64,000 nucleotides of DNA, from the NCBI RefSeq assembly GCF_008831285.2, contig NW_022204507.1, forward strand, positions 930,001-994,000, read 5' to 3'. Under the pieces are notes generated by a model, which did no database searches, was not told where the DNA came from, and saw nothing but the letters and a program-made list of their open reading frames with translations. Both the position numbers and the translations under genes were made by a program. Below are positions 1 through 11,424 of this stretch, in pieces; within the stretch, counting starts at the first letter, position 1; each line of letters opens with the position of its first letter. This DNA comes from Nymphaea colorata (Eukaryota > Streptophyta > Magnoliopsida > Nymphaeales > Nymphaeaceae).

Positions 1-243
1 AAATTGTTATTATCTGGGAGAATTTTCTCTTGCTCTCAAAATGATCTTAAACGTAACGTTTAGTTGGAAATACAGCCATCACAACAAGGAGAATGGATTT
101 AGTTGACATTTTAATGGTCCGATCCTTCAAATTATATCCCTAACGCCTTTATTTATCAAGTAGACCTCTAAAATCATGTTTTCTGATGCAATCCCTGTGA
201 CTACAACCGTGGCAACAACCTTTGTTTGAAACCTTTCATTTTT

Positions 244-500
244 TTAAACATTTTGACTGTTAGGGGTATTATTGTAAAGTATTATAAATTCTATCATTTC
301 CCTTCCTTTATGTAGTCCAAACAAACATGATTTTAGTCTTTCCTTTTCCTTTTCTTTCCTTTCTATCCAAACAAGCTTTTTAATCATCTCTTTCCTTTCC
401 TTTCCATTCCATTCCTTTCCCTCCCCTTTCTCTTCCCTTCCCTTTCCTTTCCCTCCCTTTCCCTTCCTTCCTTTCCCTCCCTTTCCCTCCAACCAAACAA
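244..500. repeat. Polypyrimidine (CCTTTCC-like) low-complexity tract
   Basis: The plus strand is almost pure C/T here, made of irregular TTCCC, CCTTT and TTTCC units broken by two short stretches resembling ATCCAAACAAG. The lysine/glycine-rich open frame on the other strand is a product of this composition and not a gene. Flanking DNA from 1 to about 1290 is AT-rich and shows no gene that I can support. Confidence 0.8.
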
Positions 501-1293
501 AGCTTTAGTTTTGTAGCTTAAAAAAGAGGATGAAAAATAATAAACAAAACTGTAATTACTTAAAAGTTCTGGCTGGTATGTTGGGTAAAAAACCAGTCAT
601 ATTATTCTAAGAAAGGTCACTACACCATTACAAAAAGCTTATGAGAACTAAAAAATTTTCACCGTTGAATTAATGTCAAAGATTTGAAGAAGAGGGAAAG
701 AAACTTACACGAGTGTTAGACCCTTAATCTTGGATAATGATTCCAGACAGGGTACTGAAAAATTATTTTTATTCAAATCACCTAATTTGATAAAAAAAAG
801 GAAAAATAATTGGTAAACCTTATTTACGCCAAAAACCATCTAGAATTCACTATCACAGCATATTTATCAGTAGAATGTTACTCTTCGATACCCACATTAT
901 TCAATAATAAAGATTAGGGAGGATGAAAGTTGGTATTAACTTTTATAAAGAAATTAATTAAAACTGCAATTACTTCCACTTCATTAATGACAACTTAACC
1001 AAATTTGCCTGATGTAGAAGCAAAAATCAACAGAATCAACAATAGAAAAATGTGCTTGTTATGATGTATCAATGGGCTTCAGTCAAAAATCACAAGTTCA
1101 AGTTTAGAACCTACTGCAAATAAACATAAATAATGATTACACAATAGAGGGAAATAAATATAATCAATAAGCATAGCAATTGATGGTAAACAAAAATCAC
1201 AAGGACAAGGTTTAACTATCTCAAGCACACATTGGTATCAATTATCTAGCTATACCACTCCTAGCCTTAGCAGAACTAGCTCATTTAACTAGA

Positions 1294-1320
1294 ATATATA
1301 TATATATATATATATATATA
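1294..1320. repeat. (AT)n microsatellite
   Basis: An uninterrupted run of alternating A and T directly visible in the sequence. Confidence 0.9.
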
Positions 1321-1408
1321 GGTTTTAAAATCTGACCCCAATCAAGTAGCAACTACTAGAGAGAGTTTAAGCAAAATTTAAGAACCACAAAGCCAACAAC
1401 TGAAAGGC

Positions 1409-2060
1409 ACTGAGGCCATTATAACATAGATGATTTTAGTGGCATTCCAAAAACATCATTGAATATATTTTGTGGGGCATAAAATGCCACCAAAAATGCC
1501 ATTGAATGTCGTGACGCTGCTACTAATCAGTGGCATATTTCAAAATGTCATACATGGATATGTTTTGTTGCATTTTATTTTCACCAGTGAAGAGTTTCTA
1601 GTGATGAGAGAGCTATGTCATAGTATATGTTTTGAACATGGCGGCAAAGTCATCAAAGGAGCTTTTAGTGGTCTTGTTGGAGTGCTGGTATTAAACTACT
1701 ATGGCACACTAAAAATCCAATTAAGGAGCTTTCAGTGGCATTCTTTCAATGCTACTATTAGACTACTATGACACACTAAAAATGCCACAATAATTTCTTC
1801 TTTGGCATTCCATCAATGGTTTATGACTTTTCTTTTATGTTGTTAAAACACTTTCAGTGGCTATTACCAAATGTCATTAACTTTTTATGGCTAACTTCTT
1901 GTGCCATTAAAGGTTCTTTAGATACATGAAGAATTAATACTAGACATGTTTAATGGCACATAACTATAAGCCATAATCGACAGTTTATGACAATTTGCAA
2001 ATTCTACTAAAGACCTACTAAAAACATCATCAAAGATCTTTAGCTCATACAACATAAAAA
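1409..2060. other. GGCATT/AATGCC-rich stretch, possible DNA-transposon subterminal region
   Basis: The motifs TGGCATT, AATGCCA, GTGGCA and TTTCAGTGGC recur many times in both orientations over about 650 bases, for example near 1431, 1486, 1736, 1780 and 1805. Clustered short repeats in both directions are typical of subterminal regions of CACTA-type and similar DNA transposons. Similar words (AATGCC, TTTTCAGTG) occur after a CACTACAACA sequence at 45,999. I see no transposase and no confident inverted terminal repeats, so the assignment is tentative. Confidence 0.35.
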
Positions 2061-2109
2061 GTTAAATACAGTAAAAAGGATAGACTGGATGTTGGTAGAT
2101 CTATCAGGG

Positions 2110-3705
2110 ATTTTTTTGCCAGAAGATGCGTGGTCAAGAACATCAGCAAAACTCACATAATGTTTCTAAAGTGGTTGGTGCTAATGAGTAGACAAATTCA
2201 GACCTGTTTCTCCATGCAATTGCATCCCCAAGTTCAGTTACAATGATTATGATGAGAAGACTCCATCTAGTTTTGAGTCACATATTGGGAGACAATCAAA
2301 ATTCTTTCTGGTAAGGAAGATGCATTCAGGATAACATTTTATTTCGGTAGAAGGTGGTGCATGCTTTCTGTTCTAGAAAGGCTAAGGCCATCGGCATTAA
2401 ATTGGAAATCAGTAAGGCCTAAGATCAGGTTAGCTAGAAGTTCTTAGAGAATTCCTTTGAATTTTACGTTTTGGAGAGCCTGGATTCGAATGGTAATGGC
2501 TATAGTGGTAACTATTAACTCTGCTTCACTTATTAATGGTTGCGAAGCTACTTAATTTGACAACAACAAGGGCTTCGTCATGGAGATCCTCTCTCACCAA
2601 ATTTATTTGTTATTGTAATTGAAATTCTAACCCATTTTTTGCAGGAAAACATTCAGGAAGGTGTGATGAGGAGTCCTAAGGTAGGAAGCAAGAGAGAAGG
2701 TCATTTTTAGCTTTTTATGCCAACTAAGTGTCGATCTTTGTGGAGTCCACAGGAAAAGTCTTACGACATTAACGAAATGCATGAGGCATTTTGAGGCTTG
2801 CACATGGATGGTTGTTAGCATGGAAAAAAGTTACTTTTTCGGCTTTAACCTTATCAATGGTTAGACGTTCTGCATGGAAAGGGGTTTTGGTTAGAAGAGA
2901 AGCAATCTCCCAATTGAATACGGTACCACTTCAAGTTGGTAAACTCACAAGCACCCAGTGCTCCTCTCTGATAGTGAAAATGGACAAAAAATTGGCCAGC
3001 TGGAAAGTAAAGCTTCTTTCTTATGGTGGTTGGTTGTGTTGGTGAAACATGTTCTTTCTATCATGACGTTATGTTGGGAAATGTCTATGAAGCTTCCCCA
3101 AAACACTTGCAAGGCCATTGAGAGAATATGTGCAAGATTTCTATAAGGATGCGATGAATGAAAAGAAGACACCTAATTAGTTGGAAAACTCTGTCTTCCT
3201 AAGCTAGAAGGGGCCATTGGTATATGAGGCTTTAGGAAAGTTAATCAGGCGAACTTGGCCTTTCTAGCTTGTCAGGCGATGGTGGAGGATACTCCATTGG
3301 CTAGGCTTATTAGGGAAAGGTACTTATATAGCAGGAGCATGTGGAAAGGTAGTCCACCTAGAAAGGAGTCGACAAGTTGGAAGCAAATTTACTGTGCCTG
3401 AGGTTAAGTTCGTGATCTCATCGAATGGAAGAGTAGGTGTGGAGATACAGTCAAGTTCTGAAAAGATAGATGGAATGGACAAGTGCTTGTGGATGGAGTC
3501 CCCACAGGTACTACTATTTAGTTGAGGCCACCATTAACTTGACCTTTCAAGATCTAGTGCAGCAAGATGGCCCCATTTATTTGAGTTCTTTCATGACATG
3601 GGCATTGTCTCTGAAGCTCCGTAGCTTGAGAAAGAGGCCAAGGACGCTTTGACACGGTCAAATGGAAGCGATTATGATATTACTAGATAGACAATGCGGG
3701 AGCGC
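2110..3705 (+). pseudogene. LINE (plant L1-type) ORF2 reverse-transcriptase relic, part 1
   Basis: Reading across frames, the order of plant L1-type ORF2 blocks can be followed: an N-terminal block with ISKTHIMFLKVVGA (about 2145), SLCNC-like (2205), QNSFW.GRCIQDNILF (2290), AIGIKLEISKA (2385), GLRHGDPLSPNLFVIVIEIL (2570), a ruined FADD position (2715), LTSTQCSSLIVKMDKKLASW (about 2950-3007), LCLPKLEGAIGI (3190) and RWNGQVLVDGVPTG (3470). Many stops and frameshifts interrupt it and the catalytic aspartates are lost. I saw no endonuclease domain upstream, so the copy is 5'-truncated or too decayed to read. The reading stops at 3705, where a Copia element is inserted, and resumes at 8239. Confidence 0.8.
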
Positions 3706-4219
3706 TGAAACGGATAAGGGAAATAATCACCAATTGGCAAGATTGGCAAGAATGCAGATTGCGTCAGTTACAACAAAGGCTAAATCAGCCAGGCCATGGA
3801 TTGCATTGGATATTAATGAAGGAGATAATGGAGGCAAGATAGCTGCGGATATTCATGATGATTTGGGGAAGATTCATCCAAGGAAGAGTGTGTTGGTTAT
3901 TAAAACACAAAGTGGCATAGGCAAATCAGCCACCGTTACTAAGGAAGATGGCGATCCAGAAAGGCAACAGCCTAACAAAGCAAGCCAATCCAAAACCAAC
4001 AATCATATTAAGGATTCTTGTACAGCTCATAAGAGCAATTACGATAAGGATGTAATCTCTCCTAAGATCAAGGAGAAGTCTAAGGTGTAAGCATTATAAA
4101 TAGTGGAAAAACCTATCTACCATACAAGGTAGAAGGACCCCTCTCATGGATGTAGGTGAATTTACACTGAACCACGTAAAATCATTTCTTTTCTTCTTCC
4201 TTAGTTCCTCTTTTTCACA
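3706..4219 (+). repeat. 5' LTR of the Copia element
   Basis: It begins TGAAACGG after AGCGC and ends TTTTTCACA just before the primer binding site. Bases 3775-4219 are repeated at 7768-8233. The first 70 bases have no counterpart because the downstream LTR is truncated, so the left boundary rests on the TG start and the partial target duplication. The 142-codon open frame across it is not a gene. Confidence 0.75.
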
Positions 4220-4231
4220 TGGTATCAGAGC
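4220..4231 (+). promoter_or_regulatory. Primer binding site, initiator-Met tRNA type
   Basis: TGGTATCAGAGC lies immediately after the LTR end. This is the standard complement of the plant initiator methionine tRNA 3' end that primes minus-strand synthesis. Confidence 0.9.
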
Positions 4232-4278
4232 AATAGGGTCTTCCGCCGTGAGTCTCCTCAAGCTCTCGTATTTTCTCA

Positions 4279-5340
4279 ATGGCTTCCACCGTGACCTCCC
4301 CTTACCCATACCCTTACAACTTAAACATCACAAAGTTTGTGACTATTAAGTTGAACCAAACCAATTTTTTGATCGAAAACTCAGCTGCTTGGGCTCATTG
4401 AAAGCCAAGATATGACTGAGTTCATTGAGGGAGAGACGGCTGCACCTGAACCCACAATCAAGCGTACCAGGGAACCAAGATATGACTGAGTTCATTGAGG
4501 GAGAGACGGCTGCACCTGAACCCACAATCAAGCGTACCAGGGAAGATGGTACGGTGGAGGAACGAGTGAATCCAATCATCAAGCATGGCGAAAATCAGAT
4601 CGACTATTGCGTGGATGGATCACCGGCACTCTCGCAGAAGAGGTCATGGGCACGATTATTGGCCTTCAGGACCTTTCAATAAGAATGAGTCCTGACCTTT
4701 TTGGTATGGATCAGAGCATTGAATTGCAATTAGTCCTCACCTTTTTAGATCGACGTCTAAAGAGGTATGGAGCACTCTCATGACACATTTTTCTCATAAA
4801 TGTCAAGAGAGGTAACATCTGCTTATGCAAAAACTTCAGACTTATAAGAAAAGAAGCTTATCTATTGCTGATTACATCTGTGGGTTCAAGAAAATTTGTG
4901 ACGAGCTTGCAGCCCAAGGTTTTTTGGCTTCTTAGTGGATTGGGACTAGAATACGAGTCTTTTACCACTACTATGATGAAACCCCCAACGCCATCTTACA
5001 TGGACGTAGTAGCTTTACTTCAAAGTCATGAAACTATGTGAAGCATGTATCATGAAGAAACCAGCAAGCAGGTTGCATTTTACAGCAAAAAAATATTCAA
5101 ACTCCAAGTTTAGAACAAAAAAGAATTGGTTTTTTAACTCAAAAGGGCGAGAGTTCATACAAGCAGCCCAAGGAGGAGGACAAGCAGTCCAAGGTGGAGG
5201 ACGTTTTCAGCCAAACCAAAACAGAAACGGAGGGCAAGGTGAGAACCAAAGCAAGGACAAAGGCGTTCGTTGTCAAGTCTGCCACAAACTGAATCATAGT
5301 GCTACTAATTGCTGGCATCGATTCAATCACGCCTTTCAAG
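4279..5340 (+). pseudogene. Copia gag relic
   Basis: The frame starts with an ATG at 4279 (MASTVTSPYPYPYN) and resembles Copia gag N-termini of the form LNQTNFLI. Codons are lost near 4370, and a 70-bp tandem duplication at 4405-4544 adds another frame change. Farther on, pieces such as PTPSYMDVVALLQSHE (about 4985-5030) and a CX2CX4HX4C zinc knuckle, CQVCHKLNHSATNC (about 5274), are readable. Gag forms the particle and the knuckle binds RNA. At least three frameshifts make this copy non-functional. Confidence 0.75.
4405..4544 (+). repeat. Perfect 70-bp tandem duplication within gag
   Basis: Two adjacent identical copies (4405-4474 and 4475-4544) begin CCAAGATATGACTG. Since 70 is not a multiple of three the duplication shifts the reading frame. 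The absence of differences indicates that it is recent relative to the LTR divergence. Confidence 0.9.
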
Positions 5341-5624
5341 TACAGGAAGTTCAACACGCGTTGGCAGCAATGAAGATAGCCAATGGTCAAGATAACAAAT
5401 GGTTTCCTGATACAGGCACGTCCACGCATATAACATCTGATCCAGGTAACCTTACAAACTTTACTCAGTATCATGGTAATGATCAAATTATGGTAGGAAA
5501 TGGTGAAAAATTGAATGTCACTCATATTGGAAATGCTGATATCCAAAACGGGGAAAGACGTCTTGTTCTCAACAACGTGCTAGTTGTGCCTCAAATTAAG
5601 AAGAATTTAGTCTTAGTCAGCTAG
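5028..5624 (+). pseudogene. Copia gag C-terminus and aspartic protease segment
   Basis: This 198-codon stretch carries a Q/G-rich linker, the zinc knuckle at about residue 83, then WFPDTGTSTHIT, the retroviral-type aspartic protease active site in its DTG form (about 5406). The protease would release gag and pol products. It ends at a stop (5622-5624) where the family continues into the GAG-pre-integrase region; that region is still readable in frame to 5825 after the stop. The ATG at 5028 is incidental, since the frame is part of a larger polyprotein. Confidence 0.75.
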
Positions 5625-5825
5625 TTAACATCTGAATATCCATATGTTTTTCAATTCTCTACTGATAGATTTTTTGTTAAGGACAAGAGGAACAACCGAC
5701 TGATAGCATCGGGCAGTAGAGCTGGAGATCTTTATGCGTTCCAAGAGACACCCAAGGATCAACAACATGCAGTTTTCTTTTCCAGTAGATTTCAGTCAAC
5801 AAATAAAGAGACATGGCATCAACGT

Positions 5826-6890
5826 TTGGGCCATCCTCATCATCAGATAGTTGATTTTCTTGTTAGCAAAAATAACATTGAGGTAAGTGGACCTCACTCA
5901 AGAATGGCAATTTGTTCTAGTTGTCAAATCGCCAAGATGTGTTGGTTGACATTTCTTCCAGTAGAAGATCATTCTCAAGTTTTTCTTGAATGTATTCATT
6001 GTGATTTATGGGGACCAGCCCCCATCATGTCTTCACAAAAATTTCACTTTTATGCTATACTTGTTGACAAGGCTACAAGATTTGTTTGGTTATATCCTCT
6101 CCGGCACAAATCTGAACTTTGCCAAGTATTTATGGATTTCCATAAATTAGTTGAACCACAATTTGGAACCAAGTTAAAAATTTTCCAGACTGATGAAGGG
6201 GGTGAATTTAATAGCCATATCTTAGAAACTTATTTGCGAAACAATGGTATTCAACATATTAAGTTGTGCCCCAAAACGCCACCACAAAACGGGCTGGCTG
6301 AACGACGACACCGGTCCATCGTTGAATTAGGCCTCGCAATGACGTTTCACTCTCACGTACCCATGAAATATTGGGTTGATGCCTTCCTAACGGCTGCGTG
6401 GTTGATCAATCAGCTTCCTACTCCCACCTTGCATATGAAATCACCTTTTGAATGTGTGTTTGGAAAAAAACCAGATTATTCGTGCCTTCGTATATTTGGG
6501 AGTCGTTGTTTTCCTTACTTGAGAGATTATGAAAAACGTAAATTTGAGCCAAGATCATTACCGTGTGTCTTTTGGGGTTATAGTTCTATTCATAAAGGCT
6601 ATCGATGTCTATATCCTCCTACTGGCCAAATATATATCTCACGACATGTTGTATTGATGAAGCTTATTTTCCTTATCACAAGCCTCAGCAGCTGTATCCT
6701 GCCACCTTCAATGATTGGACAGAGCCTTCTCATGACGTTGTTGCCTTGCCTGATAGGCAACACGTTGACTCTTATGATACTTCTACTCGTATGCATCATG
6801 AAGAGATTCCAACTCAAGTGGCGTCACCAACTAGTTTGGCTATCTCGGACGTTCCTGCATCTTTCACTCAACCAGCCGCGGGCGAATTGA
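5826..6890 (+). pseudogene. Copia integrase
   Basis: The frame opens in the zinc-binding HHCC region (HQRLGHPH just upstream, CSSCQIAK inside) and contains the core with IHCDLWGP, FQTDEGGEF and GLAERRHRS, so the catalytic D, D and E are all present. FGSRCFPYLRDYEKRKFEPR and the following residues match the usual Copia integrase tail. After about 6660 the frame is wrong and the true continuation is in another frame from 6605, so there is a frameshift near 6640-6660. Integrase inserts the cDNA into host DNA. The domain itself looks intact, but it is not joined to RT. Confidence 0.85.
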
Positions 6891-7766
6891 CATCTTCGTA
6901 TGATGAGCCCTCACATCAAGAAAGTCTAATCCTCACACCAGCTGAGTTATCTCCAATGAATGCTGATACAACAAGGGAAGCACATGACGAGTCCATTCAT
7001 ATTCCTCGTACTTCATCAAATTCTCATGCCATGGTTACTCGAGCAAAGGCTGGTCTTACCAAGCCCAATCCTCGATATTTTCTCACTGTGAGTATTCCAC
7101 TAGAACTCAAAACGGTGAAAGAAGCCTTAATGCATGATGGTTGGGTGGCAGCAATGAAAGAAGAACTAAATGCCCTTCACCACTGTAAGACTTGGACTCT
7201 CGTTCCTCGGCAGCCAAACATGAATGTGGTAAGTACACGTTGGGTTTTCAAAACAAAAATGAAAAGCGATGGTACTTTGGAACGCTTAAAGGCCAGACTC
7301 ATCGCTCGCGGGTTCAATCAAATCCCAGGCATTGATTTTATAGAAACTTTCTCTCTTGTTATTAAACCGGCTACGATTCGTATCGTCCTCACCATTGCAT
7401 TAACCAACAATTGGGACATCAGGCAGCTAGACGTCAAAAATGTGTTCCTCCATGGCAACTTAGATCAAACAGTTTTTATTGAACAGCCTCCATGGTTCGT
7501 CGATGCGTCCAAACCAATGCACGCCTGTCATCTTCATCGAGCACTTTATGGACTTTGCCAAGCTCCTTGAGCTTGGTATGATCACTTTGGTTTTTTCTTA
7601 TTGACAAAAGGGTTTTATACAAGCATCTCCGATTCCTCCCTCTACATCTATCAAGAAGCCCAAGGTACTATTTTTCTCCTCCTCTATGTTGATGACATCA
7701 TATTAACAGGGAGTAACAACATCCTTCTTCAATAGATTGTTAATGAGGTTAATATTGAATTGGCCA
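6605..7766 (+). pseudogene. Copia reverse transcriptase, 3' truncated
   Basis: From about 7030 the frame reads MVTRAKAGLTKPNPRY, then the RT block WVAAMKEELNALHHCKTW, RWVFKTKMKSDGTLERLKAR, ARGFNQIPGIDF and LDVKNVFLHGNLDQTVFIEQ. A stop follows at 7568-7570, but the same frame goes on to LLLYVDDIILTGSNN (7680-7725), which holds the catalytic YVDD. At AMK (7764-7770) the sequence switches directly into LTR, so the rest of RT, all of RNase H and the purine tract are missing. Confidence 0.85.
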
Positions 7767-7767
7767 T

Positions 7768-8233
7768 GAAAGGCTAAATCAGCCAGGCCACAGATTGCAT
7801 TGGATATTAATGGGATTACATTGGATATTAATGAAGGAGATAATGGAGGCAAGTTAGCTGCAGATATTCATGATGATTTGGGGAAAATTCATCCAAGGAA
7901 GAGTGCATTGGTTATTAAAACAAAAAGTGGCATAGGCAAATCAGCCACCTTTACTAAGGAAGATGGCGATCCAGAAAGGCAACAGCCTAACAAAGCAAGT
8001 CAATCTAAAACCGACAATCATATTAAGGATTCTTGTACAGCTCATAAGAGCAATTACGATAAGGATGTAATCTCTCCTAAGATCAAGGAGAAGTCTAAGG
8101 TGTAAGCATTATAAATCGTGGAAAAACCTATCTACCTACACGGTAGAAGGACCCCTCTCGTGGACGTAGGTGAATTTACACTGAACCACGTAAAATCTTT
8201 TCTTTTCTTCTTCCTTAGTTCCTCTTTTTCACA
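7768..8233 (+). repeat. 3' LTR of the Copia element, 5'-truncated
   Basis: Matches 3775-4219 with about 4 percent differences plus a 21-bp duplication of the GGATATTAATG region near 7800-7832. It ends TTTTTCACA at 8233, the same end as the 5' LTR. Its first 70 or so bases are absent at the deletion junction. Confidence 0.85.
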
Positions 8234-8238
8234 AGCAC

Positions 8239-9190
8239 ATGCATGTCAAGGGAGTGATTCAGGGCTGGAGATGCAATTTGTGGTATGGTGGAGCTTATCC
8301 ACGTGCTAGCTGGACAGCTTATATAGCTGAGAAGGGCAGACTCTCTGCTAGACAGAGCGCAAAGGTATGGTATGAAAATGGTATCTCAAATTATACATGC
8401 ATGAAAGAATGTGAAAGTACAAATTATGTCTTCCTTTGATGCAACATTTCAAGGAAAGCTTGGAGGATAGCCATAGGATTCAATTCCTACCAATTTCAGC
8501 AAAACTATAAAATGGTGGTTTAAGAGGAAGTTCAAGCAGAAAGCTTTAATGAAATACTGAAAAGACTCCTTTTACTTAATAGTCTGGCACCTATGGAGAT
8601 CCCCTAATAGCAGGAAACATACCAGGAAGGGTAACACTAAAAGTGCCTCAGAGCAGCTATGGCTTGGCTGAAAGGAACATCTGCTTTATAGGAACTGGAG
8701 TGAGGTGGATACAAAGGTTGTGAAAGGCTGGTTAGCTAATAAACTGCTCTAGAGGAGTTGGAAATTGAACAAAGACACTTCTGTTAACATCCACTTGGCT
8801 GCCTGGGCAATGAGCTAAGGATGGGTGTGGTGGTGCTAGAAAAGCATCAAGGAGCTGGGTGCAAGAGTGCCTTGGTCTGGTGGGATCGTAAGGACAGGCC
8901 AGATGCTCAATGGACTGTGTTTAACTTCTGCTGTAGTCTTGTGGAAAAGGCTCAGAACTGTGGAAAAAGAATCTTGATATTCATCAATGATACATAGTGG
9001 AGAAAGGGGCTGGAAGACTTATTTTTCAGATGTACTACTTAGAGTTTTAGTGGTCTTGAGGCTAGCAGCAGATTAGGGGATGTTTTGATATCCAAAAGAT
9101 GGCCATCTCTAGAGGCCATTCATCTTGTGCACAGGTTCTTGGGGAACTCAATCTGTAAAATTTGGGACGACCAATTAGTCAGGGACTGGG
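8239..9190 (+). pseudogene. LINE ORF2 C-terminal relic, part 2
   Basis: After the Copia element the LINE resumes with LWYGGAYPRASWTAYIAEKG (about 8280-8340), KVWYENGIS and CMKECESTNYVFL (8397-8436), which fit the C-terminal zf-RVT region of plant L1-type LINEs (cysteines followed by an E-S-x-x-x-x-F pattern). The text after it, to about 8610, holds WHLWR and NSRKHTRK blocks usual there. From about 8800 to 9190 there are further decayed readable stretches that might be an RNase H tail, but I cannot assign them. An ATT repeat at 9235-9254 lies near the probable 3' end. Confidence 0.7.
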
Positions 9191-10047
9191 ATCAGTTTAT
9201 GGAGCCTTCACGCCTAGAATAGGGATCTGTTGGTCCATTATTATTATTATTATTTTTGGCTTGTATATAACGTATTTTGTTTGGAATAGAAGGAAGAGGG
9301 CCTCATTCTCATGCAGACATTCTCTTGACAATGTTGTATAGTAAACTTGTGAGAAGTAAAGCCTGGAGCTGTAAGTGATTGCACGCCTTGATAACACATT
9401 TTTATGAAACAACTGGCCAAAACTTTTTTTGAGATCTCTTGTAAGTATGAAATGCACAAGGGACACCTTACAAAAAGGATTCGTGAAAGAGCTTTTGTTA
9501 AGAAGGATTCTATAACTCAGAAAAAAACTCAATCTGGCACATATAATGGGTTTGACTTTGACCTAGTTGGGCCTTATGAGCATGACTCTTTTGTGCCTTG
9601 GTCCACTTTCTCCGGCTAATTGCAGGTTGTTTTTGGGCTGAAGGTGTAGCCAGAAGATGGATGAATTGTATTGGTGCCACAATAACGATTTGATTATTGC
9701 CAACAGCTCCAACCATTGGCTGTGACCCCTTTGACCTGTAGGAAATTCATATGCCAACGGTTAAAAAAAATTCTGTGGGCAAAACAATTGCCAACAGGGT
9801 AGACCATTGGAAATTTGAACCTATAGCGGGGGAACATAATCACCGCAAAGATATTTACCGGTGCTTTGTTTTCTGCCAAGGATCCTTATATTGACAGCCT
9901 ATACTGGTGATTTTATCACCGCAATATTTGGCTTTCCTTTCCGAAATTTGACCCTCCCAAATGAACCTAATTGAAATGATACAGAAAGGAATCTGATGGT
10001 TACTTACACCATCTCATAACCAATAAAATCAGTAGGCGAAGAAGGAT

Positions 10048-10129
10048 TTATAAACCATGATTCTCACATCTGCAATTCAAGGCACTCTTTATAAACCATG
10101 ATTCTCACATCTGCAATTCAAGGCACTCT
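10048..10129. repeat. 41-bp tandem duplication
   Basis: Two consecutive copies of a unit beginning TTATAAACCATGATTCTC and ending GGCACTCT, at 10,048-10,088 and 10,089-10,129, essentially identical. Confidence 0.9.
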
Positions 10130-11424
10130 TATAACTTAGCATATTACAAAGTACACCTTGTGGTGAATACGAATAGAAGGTTACTCCACAACTTAGTAGT
10201 TACATCAAAACTCAAAAGCCTTAAATACACAAACAACAAAGTGGCAAACAACATGACATGCGTTCAGCAACAAGCAGAATTATATAAGCCATACAAATAA
10301 AAATTGAAACCTGGAGGTATGCTGAAACAATCTTTCAGAACACAACTACACATGCAACTAGCTAACTATATAACAGGCAGAAAAAAAAATATGACATCCA
10401 ACATTGCCAATAGCATTCACAAAAATGAGGTAAAATAATATCAAGTTTACCCTTAACCACACTCTGCCTTGAAGAAATCCAGATGGAATAGGATTGTATA
10501 ATGTCTAGAACCTTAAGACCATAGAGCATTATTTGAAGCCATACATCCCTTTAGGCACCTGAAAATCATTACAAAACAAATACCTACAATTAAGGAATCT
10601 TTCGCCTTCATTCAGAAACTCAAAAGTCTTATAGAACCGACTACTGAAATCACTTATATGCCATGACCAACACTTCTTGTCCTTCCAAACCTCAAAGACG
10701 AGTGTTCAACTAATAAGAAGTTTTAGACATAGTACACAAAGCAAATCCTGTAAAAGGAAGCTTTGGAGCATGACTGCACACATCTGCATACAGGCTTGAG
10801 CCTCAGCCATTTGACGGCCTCTCAAAGAACCTTCACATTCAAGTCCCTACGTGGCATGCGACATCAATTAAAATCAACACCTATTTTGTTTCATTAGAAA
10901 AAATCAATCACAAGCAATACATGTGTTGAATTAATGATTAAGAAGAAAAAAGAAGAAGAAGAACTTGATACCTTTCATTCCTTGAAAAATCTCAAGCTTA
11001 GAAAAAAAAATGTCGTAAGGTACATGCTCCTCACCTTAGATCAAGAGAACAAAGGAATTTCTTGTTGTGTTCTTCCTTCCTACATGATTTTAGAAAAAAA
11101 TAACGAAAATTGTTACAAATTGGCTGCAAACGGCTTGTAAAAAGGACACAAAGAACTCCATATGCATTTAAAAATATAATTAAATAAAAACTTTTCTTTT
11201 GGAGCTTAATGACATACTTCCGATGCTTTCCATTAAGGACTCAAAAAGACGCCAATTGGTGTGGATACGAAAGCATAGTTTCCTGTATTAGCTAATCCAC
11301 AGCAATTGGAAATTCATGTCAATGGTTGTGCATTGGATCACCGCAGTCTGCTTCATGTCAATTGGAAATTAGCATGCTCTTTGATTTCCATATACATTTC
11401 TTCATGAATCATGAACAAATAGGC

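Larger units (their letters stand above)
3706..8233 (+). mobile_element. Copia LTR retrotransposon inserted in the LINE, defective
   Basis: The unit has a 5' LTR, a TGGTATCAGAGC primer site, gag, protease, integrase and reverse transcriptase in Copia order (integrase before RT), and a truncated 3' LTR. The bases before it (AGCGC, 3701-3705) and after it (AGCAC, 8234-8238) match at four of five positions, as expected for an aged 5-bp target duplication, and the LINE reading continues across the two sites. The two LTRs differ at roughly 4 percent of positions by eye. The gag style suggests the Ale/Retrofit lineage, which is inference. Every gene is interrupted, so it cannot be autonomous. Confidence 0.85.

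Noticed and set aside
244-492. 82-codon minus-strand frame rich in Lys, Gly and Glu
   Set aside because: It is the translation of a polypyrimidine low-complexity tract and has no domain.
618-628. CACTACACCAT as a CACTA transposon left end paired with 12,415
   Set aside because: Only the first seven bases agree with the proposed partner, the spacing would be 11.8 kb, and flanking triplets do not match.
3662-4090. 142-codon plus-strand frame repeated at 7800-8105
   Set aside because: It lies in the Copia LTR pair; the repetition is explained by the LTRs and there is no known protein similarity.
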